This document shows, one piece after another, positions 48,971 to 62,600 of a DNA stretch of 64,000 nt (position 1 is its first letter; each line of letters opens with the position of its first letter). The translations under genes were made by a program, and so were the position numbers. Source of the stretch: Sphagnum compactum. Taxonomy: Eukaryota > Bryophyta > Sphagnopsida > Sphagnales. The stretch spans positions 5,456,001 through 5,520,000 of the forward strand of contig OZ234504.1 in assembly GCA_965153455.1 (NCBI GenBank), given 5' to 3'. Below the pieces are notes generated by a model that was given only the letters and a program-made list of their open reading frames with translations, did not search any database and was not told where the DNA came from.

Positions 48971-50794
48971 ACAACCACATCAAAATAAACATATTTACCA
49001 TAATTAATTATAATAGTGAATTATGTCAACTAGTAATGAAACACGATGTATACATCGTGATATTATAATGAAATAACTTTAACCATGGTGAAATCACTAA
49101 AGTGTAATGAATTTATTTCATTTTTAAGGTCCCATAGTTATTTAGGTTAGTGGACTACACCCGACTTTTGTACTAGTGGGCAAAAGTGTTAATACAACGG
49201 TTTTGATTTGGTTTGTACCACTATTAGACCATTGGATCATTGAGACCTCTTAAAGAATTCAAGAATCATGTTTTGAATGCAATATTACTATACAAACATT
49301 AAGTTCAAAGGAATGTGATGTTGTTTGTAAACTTGTTTTGTTGCTTGAAACTACATAAAAACCTTTTACATGAATCTACATTCCAAATCTGCTCAATTCC
49401 ATGAATATGGGATGTTCCTAGTTTTAGTAAAATTACATCATTGACAACATAACATAGGCCACTTTTGTCATTTTCCTTCATGTGTAGGGAGTTTAAACCT
49501 TGCTACAAATGTACACATGATGAGTTGATGGTAAGGTACTTTGAGAATGACATTGACAAACTTATGACCATGTTCATTATGTTTGTGTTAAGTTTGGTTT
49601 TGTGCGAACTAATACAATGTTTACTTATCATAGGATTTTTTTTATCATTTCATGCATATTATTTGACTTGCTTTCATCCACCCCAACTAGAATTCATCGA
49701 TACATGATATCAACAAGTTACATATTAAAAGATATATAACATAATGTTGCAACTTTTAACAAGACATCTTCTTCATTATTAGTTTTGTAATTATAGAATG
49801 TATCACTATCTTCATTATGTTGGATGGTTGTTATTTCTAAAGTTTATGGTGAAACAACTTTCTACACTCCCTCTCCACCATGCTTGACCTTTGTAGAATT
49901 AAATATATATATGTCTATAGTAGTAACCGATTAGTTGTGCTGAATGCGTAATGTGGGCACTTCACATAGGTTGCAACTTGTGAAAGGGTAACAATTTCTT
50001 GTGCATCACATTCTACAAATATATCTAGCTTTTGTAAATCAACTTCAACATCGTTGAAATGTTGAGTTGTTTTAACATTTGTTACAATAACCCCCTTGAC
50101 ATCATCTTGGGAGGATTGTTTAATTATATTTTTTTCTTCTGCAAATCCAGCTTTTCCAACAAAATATTAATTTGCTCTACTCCAAACTTCATTCTAGCCA
50201 ATTTAATTACCTTATTCCACTCTTGTTATATCCAAATCGTCCTCTTTAGTTTTTTTTTTTCCTCCCATGGCCTCTAATGTGTTCTTGGTCTATTATGTTG
50301 AAATGATTAATAGGGAAAAAATTTACATTATCAACTGCTTTCTTTAATCTTGGATCATTAAAGTGTAATGCTGCAATTATGATTAATTTGTGAATGGTAT
50401 GGTAATAAAGCATAATTATTTCAGCATCTTACATTGTAAAGTTCCAATATATTCCAATTAACAACTTGAATCCATTTCGTTTATTTCTCCAACCTTTTTG
50501 TAAAGGGATCAAATGTGATAACATGGTAGGAACTTAACATGTTTTTCCTGATAGTCAAATTCCTTGAATTAAATAAACAATGTCATGAATGACAATTCAT
50601 TTTGTTTCTACAAGTTAGAGAATGGCATGTTGTAAAATTTTGCACAAAACTGTTGGTTTCAATTTTGAACATATTACCTTATATACGTGTTTATACATTA
50701 GGTGATGATAAATTGGACACAATTTGAAGGTTCAGATTGTGGAATTATTTAATTTATCGGTAGAAGGTTTGATTACTTTACAAACAAATTGACT
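48971..50794. other. AT-rich intergenic DNA, no gene
   Basis: Frames such as 49465-49707 have no domain or splice partner. No repeats beyond simple A/T runs were noticed. Confidence 0.5.
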
Positions 50795-51920
<1,126 letters not shown>

Positions 51921-52200
51921 GTGAGTGGGGTGATATCTACATGGGATGGCTGGAGTTGGAAAGCTCTGCATAGGATCCTTCAACGTGTAATCTACCTTAT
52001 CTTATTGAGTTGAAAGTAGGTGAGTCAAAAACTAACTATTGGAAGTTTAAGAGAACAAACCTTGATGACGGTCGCCCCATTCTCAAAGGGAAGACACCCA
52101 GGATTACACCTGTGTGAATTTGGGATATTTGCCATCTACAACACGAGTATTTTTACTACACATGAAGGAAAAGGGGAACCCTTTAATGGGAATACTGGTT
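51921..52200 (+). other. Possible 5' part of an organellar group II intron, joined to the atp1 copy
   Basis: Exactly where atp1 homology ends (after about coding position 1126) the sequence continues GTGAGTGGGGTGATATCTAC and stays more G+C-rich than the nuclear flank for roughly 270 bases. A GTGNG start is typical of group II introns, and atp1 carries such introns in several early land plant lineages. Domain V was not recognised. Other mitochondrial spacer joined by recombination is an equal alternative. Confidence 0.35.
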
Positions 52201-55200
52201 GGTAGTCACTAGCATTCATCATGAGTTGATGGTATTATTATTATTATTATTTGTTTTTTTTGTCCATTTTATTCCTCAAAGATGTGTTACATAACATTGC
52301 CAAAAATATATATTCCATGTTATTATAGTTTGATAAGATGACTCTTGTTTGTTAATATATATGTTCTTTAATAACAACCATGGCCATTTGCCACAAGTCT
52401 TGTGTTCATCCTCCAATCACTTGACACATTCACTTGGCGCATTTCTATTGTATGTAACAAAATTCAAATCACATCGCAAATTTGACATCTCACAACTTAG
52501 TGATGGAAATAGTATAAAATTTGCTCATTCATAATTTGAATGTTTAATGCATTAATATCCTACATTGAAAACACATTTGACACATGGAATTATAAAAAGA
52601 TACAAAAGTTATGTGACATTCATTCATTCATAAGTTCATACTTCATTCGTCAACACATTTATCCATGTGCTAAACATGTTTGCAACACATGATATTCGTG
52701 TGTAAAATGTACAAACCTATGAATGAATAAACTTCGCAAAACCTTCATTAATTCATTGCATGCCAAATCTATGATGTGGTAATAAAGTGTGTTATTCCCA
52801 CTTCCATTTGTTTTTCATGTAGCGTCACTAAACTAATAGTTGGGTCGAAAACACTTTCTGCATGGGTATTTTTGTTTAATGGGCCGACAAACAATCCTCA
52901 TCATGTAGTGTTAAAGGTAAATGCATACAAGGATTTGGATTTAATCGTTTAAGCATGACTTGTAGATTGAAATTTGACAATTTTTTGGGTTTGGAATTGT
53001 TTGACATTGGAGTATAGGCGTGTGTTCCTTCTCTTTATCTTTGATCCTTATGTTTAGGTTGGTATGGTTTTTGACTTGACTCCATGAAAAGAAATGGTGG
53101 TAGCAAAATAGGAAACGAAAATGACATACCATTAATGTGGACATGGTAGTAACTTAGAACAAATCCCAAATATCCATAGATACATTTAATTTTTAAACAT
53201 TCCAATTGTATGTTGTTTACATTATTACAAAAACATGTAGCATCGCAATTAAGATGATTATAAAGTGAAGTTCATTTATTTGAAATGATTAATTATGTTC
53301 AATTTGATTAAAACTTAAATTTTGATATGTCAATTTTGATTGAAAAAAAAAAGTTATGTAGTCAAAATGGACACTATGTTGGACACATGGTTATGTGACA
53401 TTCACATGGAATTGTCTAACTTGTCTAATGCGTGTATTGTGACAAATCAATCATCTAGATCTGATTGATTATGATTGTAATGTTATTTTTTTATGATTTG
53501 GAAATATTCAAATAATAGAAATCTTTTGAAATGAAAAAAATTACCAAAAAAACTAAATGTAAATTATAAATTTCATGTTCCCATTTGCTATTTCAAATGA
53601 AAATAAAAATATCGGACAACATTCGAAATAAAAAAGAATTACATGCAAAAAAAATTAAAAATCAAACTGATTTTTACAAGTTATTTTATGAAAAATAAAT
53701 CAATAAAACTAATATACATGTCTCCTTTTCCTTTTCTTGGATGGTTGTGATCATGATGGTGAATGGTGGGCAAGACATGGGTGTATTTTCAAGGGCTACT
53801 CCTCTATACAATATGGAAGTTTGGTTATAAGGAGGTGTTTAATTATGGATGTGTTCATTTTAATGCATATAACCTATTAAAATAATTTTGACCTTGATTT
53901 TTCCACAAGGGAACGCACAATTGTCAATGTTTTTTGCCTTGGACTTAAGCTCCACCTTGATTCACGAGGCATAACACAATACATTGGTAAAAATGGTTTC
54001 CCCTATACATAACCAGTTTTTAGGAACACCTCATTTTCTTGGCAACATTTCATCAGCTACTTGTAAAGGAGTTATATCCCATAACCTGCCTCTTGATAAA
54101 CTTTTGCTTGCATTTGATTCATCGTTCCTATAACCCCCCTTTTCATAAAAACCTTAACATGTGATTGGCCTAGTTTTATAACTTCCTACCTAAACATGAT
54201 TTTCTCCTTCCCATAAAAAAACCTCACATGTGATTGGCCTAGTTTCATAAGCTACCACCACAATGTTTAATACATGACCACACAACGCATGCCTTGGCAT
54301 TCCCTTAAAATTCGGTTATGCATGGAATTAGTTCAATATGTTTGGTTATTGAACATAATTTCATGCTTTCGTGCCTCAACTATTTTCAATAGCCAAAGAC
54401 CCCTCATTGGCCACCTAATCCATAACCATCTATCTTGAGATATTCAATGACCTAATTGGTTGACATGTCACAAGTTATATCAACCATGATCTTCTACTTA
54501 CTTGTCGTTAGTGACTTGCCATCTAGCATGAAAAACAATGTTGGCATTATTGGCCTAATTATAACATACTAATAGCAAACTTATATAATTCATCGAAGTT
54601 GGTTTAGGTGGGATGGGCTACAATTGTAGGTTGCACAAAAAGACAATTCCAAATTACAAATTTATTGTAAGTTGATTCCAAATCAATTTTTTTTAGAAAA
54701 AAACATTTTATTAATTGTAATGTTTCAAAATGTCCTTATGGATCCTAAGATATTGAAAGAGAAACAAATTTCATTATTTTTTTCAAGGTTTTTTGGAATC
54801 TTTGTGTCCTTTCAAAATTTTTTTGGAATCTTTATGTCTTTTCAATTTCATACAAATGTAAATATGTGTTATTTCATTTGAATATGTTGAGATTATTTCA
54901 AAAGATTAACATTTTTTTTCTTTGAGATTAAATTAGTTTCCAATAAAAAATTCTTCTTTAAATAATTAATTCACGGATTTAATCCCCACTTGTTTAATTG
55001 ATTTAATGTTTATTCACCCTAACTATTCCCAAAATTTCAATGTATTAAAAATAGGGGTGGTTAATTAAATCTCCCCTTGGATGATAATTGGCCGATATTT
55101 TGTATAATTTGAATCATATATATATTTGAACAAAGTTTTCAAATGTAAACTTGATTGATTTTTTATCATTTCATCGTCACTGGTAGTGCATAGCAGCACG

Positions 55201-57600
55201 AAACCCAAGTTATTATATGATATTGTGATGACATTGTAACACAATGTTTTGGATCAAAATGGTGTTATAATGTCATTAAAATATCATATCAATGATTGTA
55301 TCGACATTTAACTTGAACACATTGTTTAAATACCCTAAAACAAAAATACATTGAAGGGGCAAGTTTGTGATAAATGGAAACATTGTTGTGTAACCAAATG
55401 TTTTCATAATCTTTTCCAACATGGATGAAAAAAATACATCTTGTATTTAAAACATATGATTATGTTTGGTAATCGGTTCAAGGTTGTTAGTTATTGAAAA
55501 TAACCTTGGTATTCTTGTGTTTCAATGATGTTTGGTAGTCAATTCTCCAAGTACCTAGTCCATAAAGTTCCCAATTTACATGCTTCTTTTGGATTAAAAT
55601 ACATCTATTTCAATTCAAGCTTCTACCTTTTAATTGAACCTTTTTTTGGGACCTTTTTCATATCTAGACTATTGCTACAAAAAGAGGAAAAAACTTGGTT
55701 ATGATCTTTATGCCACATATTAATGTTCATGAACAATGGCATTACTAAGATTCCATCTTAGAGTGTATGCACCATCATACCCTTTTTAGCATGCTCTTTG
55801 ATGGGATATCTAAAGCCCATTGTGCCCGAATTTTATCATGTTTTAGCCCAGGGGCGGGTGTTTGGCTTAGAATTTGATCAATCTTCCCAAGCTTTCAACT
55901 AGTTTCCTGGTCTCTTCCACAACATTTCAAATATGACTTGGACTGCCCCATCCCTCAATTGCAAGTATCCCTCAATGTGTGTGCACACATCCCATCAACT
56001 CTATGGGTATCCACCTCTTACGTTGTGCTCATAACAATGAGTGCATAGGAACCCATGATGCAATTCATGACACATTTGTTGCCATTCCATGAAATGTTGG
56101 TTTCCATGTGGGGCGAGAACAATTACATGTGCTTTCTTAAACATGTTCAATTCCTTTAGTCGATGAGTTGACATTGTGCTCACCAAAGATGGTATTTGCG
56201 TTTTAGTCGATGTTGTCATTGTTGACCCAACACGAGTGGATTTACTTCCTCGATCTTGCGCCACCCAAGGATTTGTTGCTTTTGATGCAGCTCAAGCCAA
56301 AGAACAGAGTTATCGCAACTGACACCTTGTTAATCAAATTTTCCCCTTAGCAGTGGAGGTATTTGGACGTTTATATAAGTAGGCGGATGTGTTTTTACAC
56401 TATTGTGCCAATGCCATTTGGAGTTTGAAGGACCAAAAGGCCCTCCTCTTTTTGTTTTGGTTACTTTTCTTTGGCAAAAAAATTCAATCACAATGTAAAG
56501 GCTGCAAGCATCCTCCATCTTAAGTCTGGTGGTAGCCATAGGCCTAGTTGGTTCCCGACTTCCACCCTTTTAAAACACATCTCCCATCTCCATGACCGAC
56601 TTATTGCAAGTGAGTAATTTTTGATATGGAAAAATATGACCAACCTACTACAAGCGGTCAAATTTTGACATGGATAGGTTTTGACATTTAGTTTGAACTA
56701 ACCAGAAACTCATCATGTAAATTCTCCTTTTTCTTTTTTCTTATCCCTTTGTACATTTTTCCTAATCTACGATGCGTATATCAATAAAATTTTGCAGGTT
56801 ACACCATCAAGAATTGAATTGAACCTACATTTGGCTCAACCTTTGATTGGGCCTTTATTTTGATATTGCCATCACCATTGGGCTTTTCACTACACTATGC
56901 ATGTGTGCCAACTATCATTAAGTGTTTTTATAATTCAAAATTATTAAGGGAAAAAATTCAATTGTGAATTGTAGAATAATAATAAAGTATAAGGAACTTT
57001 TTTAATATTTAAAAATTAAGTTTAATTTTGAATTTCATGTTTATTGTTCCCCCATAAATGGTCGGGGTAGAAGGTCTATGGCTTAGTGGTTTTTTTTCAA
57101 ATTTTTGACATTGCATTAGTGGTAAATATCCAAGAACAATTCATTAATAAATAGTGATAGGTTTCTAGAATGCTAAAAAATATGCAACCAAATCAAATAT
57201 TGAATTGAAATGTGATTTTTTTGGGAAATTTGACGAGAATTTTCATAAGAAAACAAGGAATATGAAACATGAATTTTTTAATTTTTTGCATAATTCAGCA
57301 CCGAAAAAGAGAAGTGATTGTGGGAATTTCAAAAATTTGGGGGAAATTTGGCAAATTTTTTTCCAGAAAAAAAAGGGAATATTGTGACAAAATATTCTCC
57401 AATTTATTTTGATTTTCCTGATTTTGGCGAAATTTCGCACTCAAAAAAAAACGCTGTCTGGGGTGCGGTTCCAAATTGTCTTTTTTTGGGTTCTTGTAGG
57501 AATTTAAAAATCTGCCCGTCGCATCTTGTAAGTTGTAACCCTTAGGGTTTCGGGCAGGGGGCAAGAAGAAACAGAAAACCTGTTGAAGCTCAAGCGCTGG
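52201..57600. other. AT-rich intergenic DNA, no gene
   Basis: Contains an (ATT)n run near 52232-52249. A duplicated phrase, CCTCACATGTGATTGGCCTAG or its variant AACATGTGATTGGCCTAG, occurs near 54155 and 54221. Minus-strand frames at 56001-56264 and 56330-56539 look like decayed protein, but I cannot name a family. No RNA gene was recognised. Confidence 0.5.
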
Positions 57601-58382
57601 CGCAAGAGAGAGAGAGAGAGTGAAGAGACGATGGAGATGGCGCATTAGGGTTTGGAGCGCTGTGTTCATCATCGCTCGGCAATCGCAAAGCACAAGCCAC
57701 AATTTGGTGTACAAAGATGTTGCGTGCCTTGCATGTGAGTAGTAGTACTTTCTATTCGGAGTTCTTCATGTGAGAAGTCTTTTCTACTGTGGCTGATATT
57801 CCCCGTTTGTTGCCGCATCGATCTCATTAGGGTAAGCTGTATCAAGAGAGCCGCTTCTGAAACCTCAGTCATCTCCTCTCCTCATGTTGTTGTTGTTCCG
57901 GGACTGGCTCTTGGATATCGATTCCTTGTTTTTTTCTTCCACTTCCATTTTTGTGTAGAAGGGTTGCAGTTTTGTGTTTTTTTCTTAGTTTTTTTTGTGT
58001 GTTGGGGGGTAGGGTTTGGTTTTTGGGGTTTCTCGTCTCCATCACTAGGGCACGGTTTTTTGAACTTTTTTTTCTTGGTTAGAAAACTCTCTGCATTTTG
58101 TTTGTGTACAGCCTCCTTGTCCACTTCATTTTCATTTCGCATCTTCTTAGTTATGGCTGTTCAGAGTGTTAAGGTTCTTCTGTCCAGCACTTGAGAGACC
58201 AATTTGAAGGAGTTCTAGCCCTAGACTGTTGTCATCTGTTGTTGATGGATTTCGGATTTCGGAGTGAAATGGTGAGGAGTGTGTGTGAAGAAAACTGGTG
58301 GGAGAAGTAGGCAGTCATTCTTCTCAAAGATAGAGGCTAATAGGTCAGAGAAGGACAGAAGGGTTGAAAGAAGTATAGAGCC
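57601..58382 (+). promoter_or_regulatory. 5' leader and promoter region of the SMH gene
   Basis: Composition changes sharply from AT-rich to balanced near 57530. A (GA)n tract, AGAGAGAGAGAGAG, sits at about 57605-57620. The following 750 bases have no conserved frame and probably form a long 5' leader, possibly with an intron. The coding start at 58383 has a good context (GCCATGGGA). Confidence 0.5.
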
Positions 58383-61300
58383 ATGGGAGCACCAAAACAG
58401 AAATGGACGGCAGAGGAGGAGGCGGCCCTCCGTGCGGGAGTTGAAAAGTATGGGCCAGGGAAGTGGCGAGCAATTCAGAAGGACTCCAAATTTGGGCCGT
58501 GTCTTATATCCCGATCCAATGTTGATCTCAAGGTAAGATTTTTGTGGCACAAGCACCTTTGTGCAATCAATTGCCATTGAGCAATCTCTGTTTCAACTCC
58601 ATTTTCAATTTCCTAACAAGAACTGTCATCTTAGAGCATCAAATGGAGATTTGCATTTGGTTTTGTTGTTGTGGTGTTATCCATTTCAGGCCATTTCCAT
58701 GATCTAATTCTCCTTTCTGTTCCAACTATGCTCCCACCAGAAAGGGGTTTAGATTGTGCTTGTCTGAAGTTTTGACTCACTCGTGTACAAATCCAACATA
58801 TTTTCATGAAGAGTTGCATTTGTTTTCCCTAAGATTCTATTGCCATTACTTCATGACATTGAAAGTCAACTGGGGAGTCAATAGGGTTTGATGTCAGTTT
58901 GTCTTCCTTTAGGAACATTTATGGCAACCATTCTTGATGAACTCATTTCCTCTGTTTGTCTGTTCCAGGGGTCCTTTTGATAAATGTGCTCAGTACTGTC
59001 CTTTTTGCAGCCAAGTGTTGTTCTTTTGTCATAGCATGATTGAATTTCAGTAAAAAGCTTTCATTTCATAATGCTATTTTTTGTGATCATTATCTGCATT
59101 GTGCATCTCTTTGTGTCTCAATCCCTCCCTTGTTCCAGTACATAGTGTGTCTGTGTGTTGAATTCGCAAACAAACTAGCAGTTATGTATGTAACTTGCAT
59201 AGCATACATTTCTAATTTTGGAATCTCTGGGGAGTTCATATTTTGAGTGCTCTATTGAAATTATGCTTCTGGTGGTTGTGATGGCAGGACAAGTGGCGGA
59301 ATATGAGTGTCAGTGCCAATGGGGTGGGATCAGCAAGGGAGCGTGCAAAGCCACTGGCCGTGATGTCACCTCCTGGGATGTTGACTTTAATGGACGAGGC
59401 GTTTACCATTGATCCATTGGCAATCATGGCACCTACAGATGGTTCATATGACAGTAAAAGCAATGGTGCAGACACATCCTCTGATCACAAATCACTTGGG
59501 CCTAGGTAGGCATTTTGGAACAACAGGGACTAGAGATCCAAAGCTCAACAGATAGTTTCAATGTTTTTCCTTCCTCATTGTCAAATTTTATTTGCTTCAT
59601 CCTAGGGAGGCTCATGAAGTTTGATTTGATGGGTTCAGTGAATTTTAGCATCATGTTTATGCTCCAGTTGCTTAAGTAATCTTGAGGAGAGTGTGTTGCA
59701 AAGAGACTCTGTGAGAAGGTCTGGATAGGATCTTTGGTTTAGAGAATTACCTGAGGGTATAGTTGGATATTTTGTCGGTTTTCTAGTGCTTTTAAAAGCT
59801 CAGTTGATCTTTGTTTGTCTTCCTTCTGTCACCTATATTCCCTTATTTCTCCCTTGTTTGCCTCCTCTTTTGTTTTTTTCCTTCTGTGCCTTTCCTTCTC
59901 TGGTGTAGGGTGGTAGCCAGTATCATGGTTGAGCCCATTGCTTCGAGACTTGCAACAGAAACTCAGTATGCAGGCTAGTGGTTACACTGGCCTCTACCCA
60001 CTGTAGGGAGCTGATGAGCAGTGGGTAAGTTGTGATAGAAATGTCACTATCATATGTGTTAACTGTTGATTGTTACTGAACATGTGAGAGACAATTAGTG
60101 TTGTCAGTACTGCTTGTTTCACACAGTTCTCTATGTAGGCCTCTCTACACTTGCTTGTACAAGGACAAACTAAAATGAAATGAAACTTACACAAGCTTGT
60201 TGCAGGTTGAATGAGAATACTATTGACTTTTTGGATTAGCTATGTCTCTCAAGTGCTAGCCAACATCATGACTGAGTCTTCCCATTGCTGCCAGAAATGT
60301 GACAGAAACTCATGCATGTATAACAGTTTACCCAAGATTTTGGGTGGATACTTATATGCTTATCTAGACCCACTGTCCAGAACTGATGAAGTCAGTGGGT
60401 AGTCATGGCAGCTTGTCACTGTGATTTGTGATGAAGTTGATAGTCTGACACTTTGTTAGCAACTCTCATAAGGTTATGGCTGCACTGTTGTCATGTTACC
60501 TCCAAATTGTTATTATGGAGATTTCTCTGCAATTTCATGGATATGCCAGTTTCATAGCTCATTTTGAACTAGTTCCTCCTTTTTGTATATTTTTTCTTCC
60601 CTGTTCTTTAATCCTTGTCTGGAGTTCTTCTTTGACTTGAGAGGAAATGTTTTTTGCTTGATTCTTGTTACATTTAATGGTGAGTATGCTGTTTTCTTGA
60701 TCCTCATGAGGGTTATTTTTTTTTATTGTCATGCAAGATCTGCTGGAAAATGTATTTCTTTAGTGCCATAATGAAACCTGTATGTTGGTTGCCCTTGAAA
60801 TGTTGTCAGTGCGAGAAGAGTGTTGGTGCTGCTGAGGTCTGTCTTATTCAGTATTTTTGAGTTTCCTTGTTGGTACTTGTCAGACTGCTAGAATGGGCCA
60901 GTCTTGATAGCTCAGTCATCTGTGCTAGGCATCGGTTTAGAGTTTGATTGTGATATCCTGTTTTGTGGGGGAAGATATGATGATATGGTATTGGAAGCTG
61001 TTTTGGGACTGAATGAGCCTGATGGATCTAGCAGTGCTGCCATTGCCAACTACATTGAGGTACTTTGTTCTGCTGTTCTGATGCATATGTTTATGTTTAA
61101 GTCTCTCTGTGCTGTTTGAATCAAGTGTCTCAGAAAGTGACCTTCAAGTTTTAAAGCAGCACCAGCAATTCTCTGAAAGGGAGTAAATTTCTGCAGAAAG
61201 GTGGCTACCACAATTGAACCATAATCTTTTTGGCAGAAAAGAAATTTATAGAGGGTTTAGGGGATTAAAGTTTGTGTTACATGTTGTCAGTTACATTAGC

Positions 61301-62600
61301 TCATGGTTTATTGTTTGGAATGAAGAAACCATGTAATCAAATGGCTAAGGTTAATGATGAAATTCACTGAGAGAGTGTGTGATAAAGGAGCGATATCCAG
61401 TGCCATCCAACTTTCGGCGACTTTTGACGACCAAGCTGAAGTCATTAGCTCTTTCAGGCAAGCTTATGAAGGTCAGATTTTTTTGACTGTTTTCATTTGT
61501 TTGAATAAGTCCACAGAAATACTCAATGATGGCATGATTGTAGCATTTCTTATATACATGCATTTGTGATGCAAGCATTTGAAAATCTTGCCAATGCATG
61601 TGCATCATAGGTCCGACAAAATTACAAGATCAATGATGGCAAAGAGAGTCCTCTGGTGGCAGAAGTTGCTGAAGAAAGGGAGCAACCTGCAAGGTGGAGA
61701 GATGCAAAACCACCAAAGGAGGGTCAAAATCAACAACCGGAGGGACAGAGTGATGATGCTAATAGGGTGCCCACACCACGGTTTCCACGGGATTCTCGTG
61801 ACTCTTCAAGAAAGATGAGGTCTGACTTGGTTCCGCACAAAAAGCCGAAAATAGATATTGAGCAAATTGCTAGAGAAAAAGTGAAGACTGCTGAAGATGC
61901 AGCCCGAGCAGCCATAGTTGCAGTTACAGAGGCAGAGGCAGCAGCTGCTGCAGCTGAGCAGGCTGCTTGGGATGCAGAGGCTGCGGAAGCAGAAGCAGAG
62001 GTGCTTGAAGCAGCTGCTGAAGCAGCTATGGCAGCAATTAGACCTCCTAAGAAGTGTGAGTCTTCATAATGTTTACCTTTAGCATCACCTTTGCCATGTT
62101 TGAGAATTAGCATATGTGAATTTCCCTAGATGTTGCTATCATTCCTTAGATTCAAAGTTAGTCAAAGTTGTCGAAGATGCAACACCACACAGTGTTCCAA
62201 AAGTCCTGAAGCTCCAGTCATTGACTCTTGGACTTGTCTCACATGTCTGGAGACAGAAAGTACTCATGGAATGCAACACTTTCATTGATGCAATGTGTTT
62301 TTAAGTGACAAACCACATGAATCTGTTAAGAGTCTAGGTTTTTACTACGGGTTTTCAATTACCTGATTTGAGTTTTTAACCTTTGGGATCTGTTCCTGAT
62401 GGCAGTCCATCTGGTAATTGCCTAAGCACAAAAATGGGTACCACAGAGCACTGAACCTTGAGTTTTGGTGGGGATGCAGTTAAGCACAGTGATTGTTCAC
62501 AGTGTAGTTGCTTGTAAATTTTGACTAATTTGAAATGCTGTGGTTGAATGCAGCATTGAGAGCAGTGGCAATTGCGCAGCAAGTGGTGGTAAACAGTTGA
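58383..62600 (+). CDS. TRB: Single-Myb-histone (SMH/TRB) telomere-repeat-binding protein, 342 aa
   Basis: Coding exons are 58383-58532, 59288-59505, 60975-61059, 61388-61471, 61611-62055 and 62554-62600, all GT-AG and in frame. The protein begins [20 protein letters not shown], the hallmark N-terminal Myb/SANT domain. It continues through SRSNVDLK and DKWRNMSV, the telobox-recognition helix region (residues about 44-58). A linker-histone GH1 domain spans residues about 123-190 ([42 protein letters not shown]). The C-terminus is an Ala/Glu-rich coiled coil ([20 protein letters not shown]). Plant SMH/TRB proteins bind TTTAGGG repeats and telobox promoters and take part in telomere and Polycomb functions. 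If the last intron (GTGAGT...ATGCAG) is retained, the protein stops at 62069 as 331 aa ending KKCESS. The spliced form ends [15 protein letters not shown] and seems likelier. Confidence 0.93.
59909..60020 (+). repeat. Dispersed repeat, partial copy E, in SMH intron 2
   Basis: AGCCAGTATCATGGTTGAGC, CCCATTGCTTC and GCAACAGAAACTCAGTATGC match the first third of copies A and B. GGGAGCTGATGAGCAGTGGG matches the middle. It is shortened relative to them and lies about 200 bases upstream of copy B in the same intron and orientation. Confidence 0.65.
60220..60547 (+). repeat. Dispersed repeat, copy B, in SMH intron 2
   Basis: Nearly full copy of the repeat family of about 340 bases. It runs from TATTGACTTTTTGGATTAGC to GGAGATTTCTCTGCAATTTC plus ATGGATATG, with GTGCTAGCCAACATCATGAC and AGTGGGTAGTCATGGCAGCT in between. 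It has the same orientation as the SMH gene. The frame that is open in copy A is closed here. Confidence 0.85.

Noticed and set aside
56001-56539. Minus-strand frames that read like decayed protein
   Set aside because: I could not match them to any family with confidence, so I do not call a transposase or gene.
60933-60974. Alternative SMH exon 3 acceptor after TGTGCTAG (60923-60930)
   Set aside because: Joining there gives a stop within a few codons. The acceptor at 60973-60974 keeps the frame and yields the GH1 start YDDMVLEAV.
61354-61569. 71-codon plus-strand frame overlapping an SMH exon
   Set aside because: Wrong frame. The true exon 61388-61471 in another frame gives the conserved GH1 helix [13 protein letters not shown].
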